From the NCBI GenBank assembly GCA_022710245.1, contig JAKLHH010000438.1:1-6580 (forward strand): DNA of 6,580 nt. The letters are read 5' to 3'. This DNA comes from Myxococcota bacterium (GTDB taxonomy: Bacteria; Myxococcota; Polyangia; GCA-2747355; JAKLHH01). Below are positions 4,833-6,580 of this stretch, piece by piece; within the stretch, counting starts at the first letter, position 1, and each line of letters begins with the position of its first letter. A model generated the notes under the pieces. The model ran no database searches. It was given only the letters and a program-made list of their open reading frames with translations, and was not told the origin of the DNA. A program made the translations under genes and the position numbers.

Positions 4833-5807
4833 GTGATCGAGCTCCCGCAGGGCTGGCTCCGCCTCGAGCTCCTCGTCGGCGAGGAGGAGGCGGGTCAGCG
4901 GCTGGAGCGGCTGCTCGAGGTGCGCGGCATCTCCCGCCGCGAGCTGCGCGGGCTGGCCGCCGCCGGCCGCCTGCGCGTCGACGATCGCGCGCTCCTCGCG
5001 GGCAGCCCCCGCCTCGCGCCAGGCCGGCGGGTGGTCGTGCTGGGGCCGGGGGCGCGGCCCGAGCTCCTCGGCGAGGCGCTGTCGCTCGAGGTGCTCCTCG
5101 CGGCGGACCAGCTCCTCCTCGTCGACAAGCCCGGCGGGATGCCAGTCACCCCCGGGCCCGGACACCCGGCCGGCACGCTCGCCAACGCGCTCCGCGGCCT
5201 CGGCGGGCCGCTCTCCAGCCTCGAGGGGCCGCTGCGCCCCGGCATCGTCCACCGCCTCGACGCGGGCACCTCTGGCGTGATGGTGGTGGCGCGGACCGAC
5301 GCGATGCACGCGCGCCTCTGCGAGCTCTTTCGCGGGCACGCGGTGTCGCGACGCTACCTCGCGCTGGTCACCGGCGAGCCAGGCTGGGAGGAGCGTCGCG
5401 TCGAGGCGCGGCTCGGGCGCCGGCGGCCGGGGCGCAAGGCCCGCGCGGTGCGCGAGGACGGACAGCCGGCCTGCACCGGGCTCCGCGTGCTCGCTCGCGG
5501 TGCCGGGCACGCGCTCGTCGAGGCGCGGCCGGAGAGCGGCCGCACGCACCAGATCCGCGTGCACCTCGCCTGGCTCGGACACCCGATCTGCGGCGACACC
5601 CTCTACGGCGGCGGCGATCGCGCGGCCCGCGCCGCGGCCCGGCTCGGCCTCAGGCGCCCCGCCCTCCACGCGGCGTCGCTGGCGCTCCCCGCGCTGGGGC
5701 TCGCGGCGGAGGCGAGGCTCCCGCGGGACCTCGTCGCCGCGCTGCAGGCGACGGGGCTCGCGGCCGGCGCAGGCGAGGTTGTCTCGCGGCCCGCGGGTGC
5801 TGGATAA
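4833..5807 (+). CDS. RluA/RluD-family 23S rRNA-type pseudouridine synthase with S4 domain
   Basis: 324-residue cytoplasmic enzyme that isomerises uridine to pseudouridine in structured RNA, most likely 23S rRNA. Residues about 20-72 form an S4 RNA-binding domain (GQRLERLLEVRGISRRELRG, then GRLRVDDR). The catalytic domain follows: LLLVDKPGGMPVTPG (95-109), the signature GIVHRLDAGTSGVMV (137-151) with catalytic Asp143, RRYLALVTGEP (173-183), GRTHQIRVHLAWLGHPICGD (236-255) and RPALHAASL (275-283). All RluA-family motifs are present and length matches RluD/RluC-like enzymes, so it should be active; the target uridine cannot be told. GTG 4833 is the only plausible start, since an in-frame TAG lies at 4791-4793; the Shine-Dalgarno is weak. 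The next gene starts 7 nt after the TAA or overlaps it, so they may form an operon. Confidence 0.93.
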   Translation: MIELPQGWLRLELLVGEEEAGQRLERLLEVRGISRRELRGLAAAGRLRVDDRALLAGSPRLAPGRRVVVLGPGARPELLGEALSLEVLLAADQLLLVDKPGGMPVTPGPGHPAGTLANALRGLGGPLSSLEGPLRPGIVHRLDAGTSGVMVVARTDAMHARLCELFRGHAVSRRYLALVTGEPGWEERRVEARLGRRRPGRKARAVREDGQPACTGLRVLARGAGHALVEARPESGRTHQIRVHLAWLGHPICGDTLYGGGDRAARAAARLGLRRPALHAASLALPALGLAAEARLPRDLVAALQATGLAAGAGEVVSRPAGAG

Positions 5808-5814
5808 TCGCCCG

Positions 5815-6580
5815 GTGGAGAGCCTCGACGGACGGCGACTCGGTGGGTACAAGGTGCTCGCGCATCTCGCGACGGGCGGGATGGCGGAGCTCTACCTGGC
5901 CCGCCATGACGGGCCCTCGGGCTTCAGCCGGCTGCTCGCGCTCAAGGTGATCCTGCCGCAGCTGGCGGAGGACGAGCGCTTCCTGCAGATGTTCCGCAAC
6001 GAGGCGCGCCTGGCCGCGCTGCTGAACCACCCCGCGATCGTCCACGTCTACGACTTCGGCGTCGAGGACGGGCTCCACTACCTGGCGATGGAGTACCTCG
6101 ACGGCGTCAGCCTGCAGCGGATCGCCGGGCGCCTGGCGGCGGCTGGGCGGCGGGTGCCAGTCGGGCACGCGCTGAGGATCGTCGCCGAGGTCTGCGGCGC
6201 GCTCGAGCACGCCCACGGGCTCGCGGATCCCGGCGGCCAGCCGCTCGGCGTCGTCCACCGCGACGTCTCGCTGGAGAACATCCTGCTCACCTACGCGGGC
6301 GGGGTGAAGCTCGTCGACTTCGGTCTGGCCAAGGCGCGCACGCTGATCAGCGCGACGCGCAAGGGCACGCTCAAGGGCAAGGTCCCGTATCTCGCCCCCG
6401 AGGTGCTGCGAGGAGAACCCGCGGACAGCAGCGCGGATCTCTTCGCGGTCGGCGTGACGCTCTACGTGCTGCTCACGGGCGCGTTCCCCTTCGAGGGCGA
6501 GCAGCCCGGCGAGGTGCTCGCGCAGATCCCCGAGGCGCGCCCGGCGCCTCCGCGCGAGCGCGTCCCCGGGCTCTCCGTCG
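5815..6580 (+). CDS. Eukaryotic-like Ser/Thr protein kinase, N-terminal kinase domain (3' end outside the window)
   Basis: 255 residues are visible and the frame is open at the window end. The kinase domain starts at about residue 11. Motifs: glycine loop ATGGMAELYLAR (19-30), catalytic lysine K44 in LALKV, alpha-C Glu63 in RNEARL, hinge MEYLDG (92-97), catalytic loop VVHRDVSLENILL (147-159) with Asp150 and Asn155, VDFGLAK (167-173) with Mg-binding Asp168, an activation segment rich in Ser/Thr and Lys (TLISATRKGTLKGK, 176-189), LAPE (193-196) and DLFAVG (208-213). All catalytic residues are present, so it should phosphorylate proteins. The HRD motif makes it an RD kinase regulated through its activation loop. 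The glycine loop and HRDVS form resemble myxobacterial kinases; a Leu replaces the usual Pro before EN. C-terminal sensor or membrane domains cannot be seen. GTG 5815 is taken as start; GTG 5797 in the same frame would overlap the upstream gene. Confidence 0.93.
   Translation, partial: MESLDGRRLGGYKVLAHLATGGMAELYLARHDGPSGFSRLLALKVILPQLAEDERFLQMFRNEARLAALLNHPAIVHVYDFGVEDGLHYLAMEYLDGVSLQRIAGRLAAAGRRVPVGHALRIVAEVCGALEHAHGLADPGGQPLGVVHRDVSLENILLTYAGGVKLVDFGLAKARTLISATRKGTLKGKVPYLAPEVLRGEPADSSADLFAVGVTLYVLLTGAFPFEGEQPGEVLAQIPEARPAPPRERVPGLSV

Noticed and set aside
4788..5852. Minus-strand ORF of 354 codons opposite the pseudouridine synthase
   Set aside because: Antisense shadow; low-complexity product, whereas the plus strand has all RluA-family motifs.
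1..6580. tRNA or rRNA genes, CRISPR arrays, insertion sequences, attachment sites, toxin-antitoxin or defence modules
   Set aside because: I saw no tRNA-like cloverleaf, no regularly spaced repeats, no transposase or integrase motifs and no terminal inverted repeats; all long ORFs with sense are housekeeping, envelope or signalling families.

Overview
The window is very GC-rich (strong G/C bias at third codon positions, frequent GTG starts). It suggests a Myxococcota or related former deltaproteobacterial genome. The best clue is the eukaryotic-like Ser/Thr kinase at the right edge, with its GGMAE glycine loop and HRDVS-x-EN catalytic loop, a style common in myxobacteria. This assignment is an inference from gene style and composition, not from any marker gene.

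Layout, left to right. (1) Plus strand: the 3' end of a YbaK/EbsC-type Cys-tRNA(Pro) deacylase, overlapping by 4 bp (GTGA) an EamA/DMT-family membrane transporter. (2) A 436-bp stretch (1075-1510) between the transporter and the dedA-like gene. It holds a likely 54-codon ORF (1207-1371) for a small, cysteine-containing, probably membrane peptide. The ORF has a strong Shine-Dalgarno, a sigma54-type GG-N10-GC element just upstream and a perfect 15-nt palindrome further upstream. (3) Plus strand: a DedA (SNARE-associated/VTT) membrane protein with a hydrophilic C-terminal tail. (4) A convergent gap (2261-2365) with a terminator-like hairpin. (5) Minus strand, a probable two-gene operon read right to left: a long CvpA-family membrane protein with a degenerate helical repeat region and a DUF4124-like C-terminal end, then, 31 nt downstream, a lipoprotein of the type 1 periplasmic binding protein (LivJ/Peripla_BP_6) family. 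(6) A short divergent intergenic region (4758-4832) with a 14-bp palindrome and a -10-like box. (7) Plus strand: an S4-domain RluA/RluD-type pseudouridine synthase, closely followed by the N-terminal kinase domain of a Ser/Thr protein kinase cut off by the window edge.

Functionally this looks like an ordinary chromosomal neighbourhood: tRNA quality control, membrane transport and homeostasis, an envelope operon, rRNA modification and signalling. I see no mobile element, CRISPR array, RNA gene, toxin-antitoxin pair or defence cassette, and no coherent new system. The least ordinary items are the small ORF with its possible sigma54 control, and the composite CvpA-repeat-DUF4124 protein paired with an orphan solute-binding lipoprotein.
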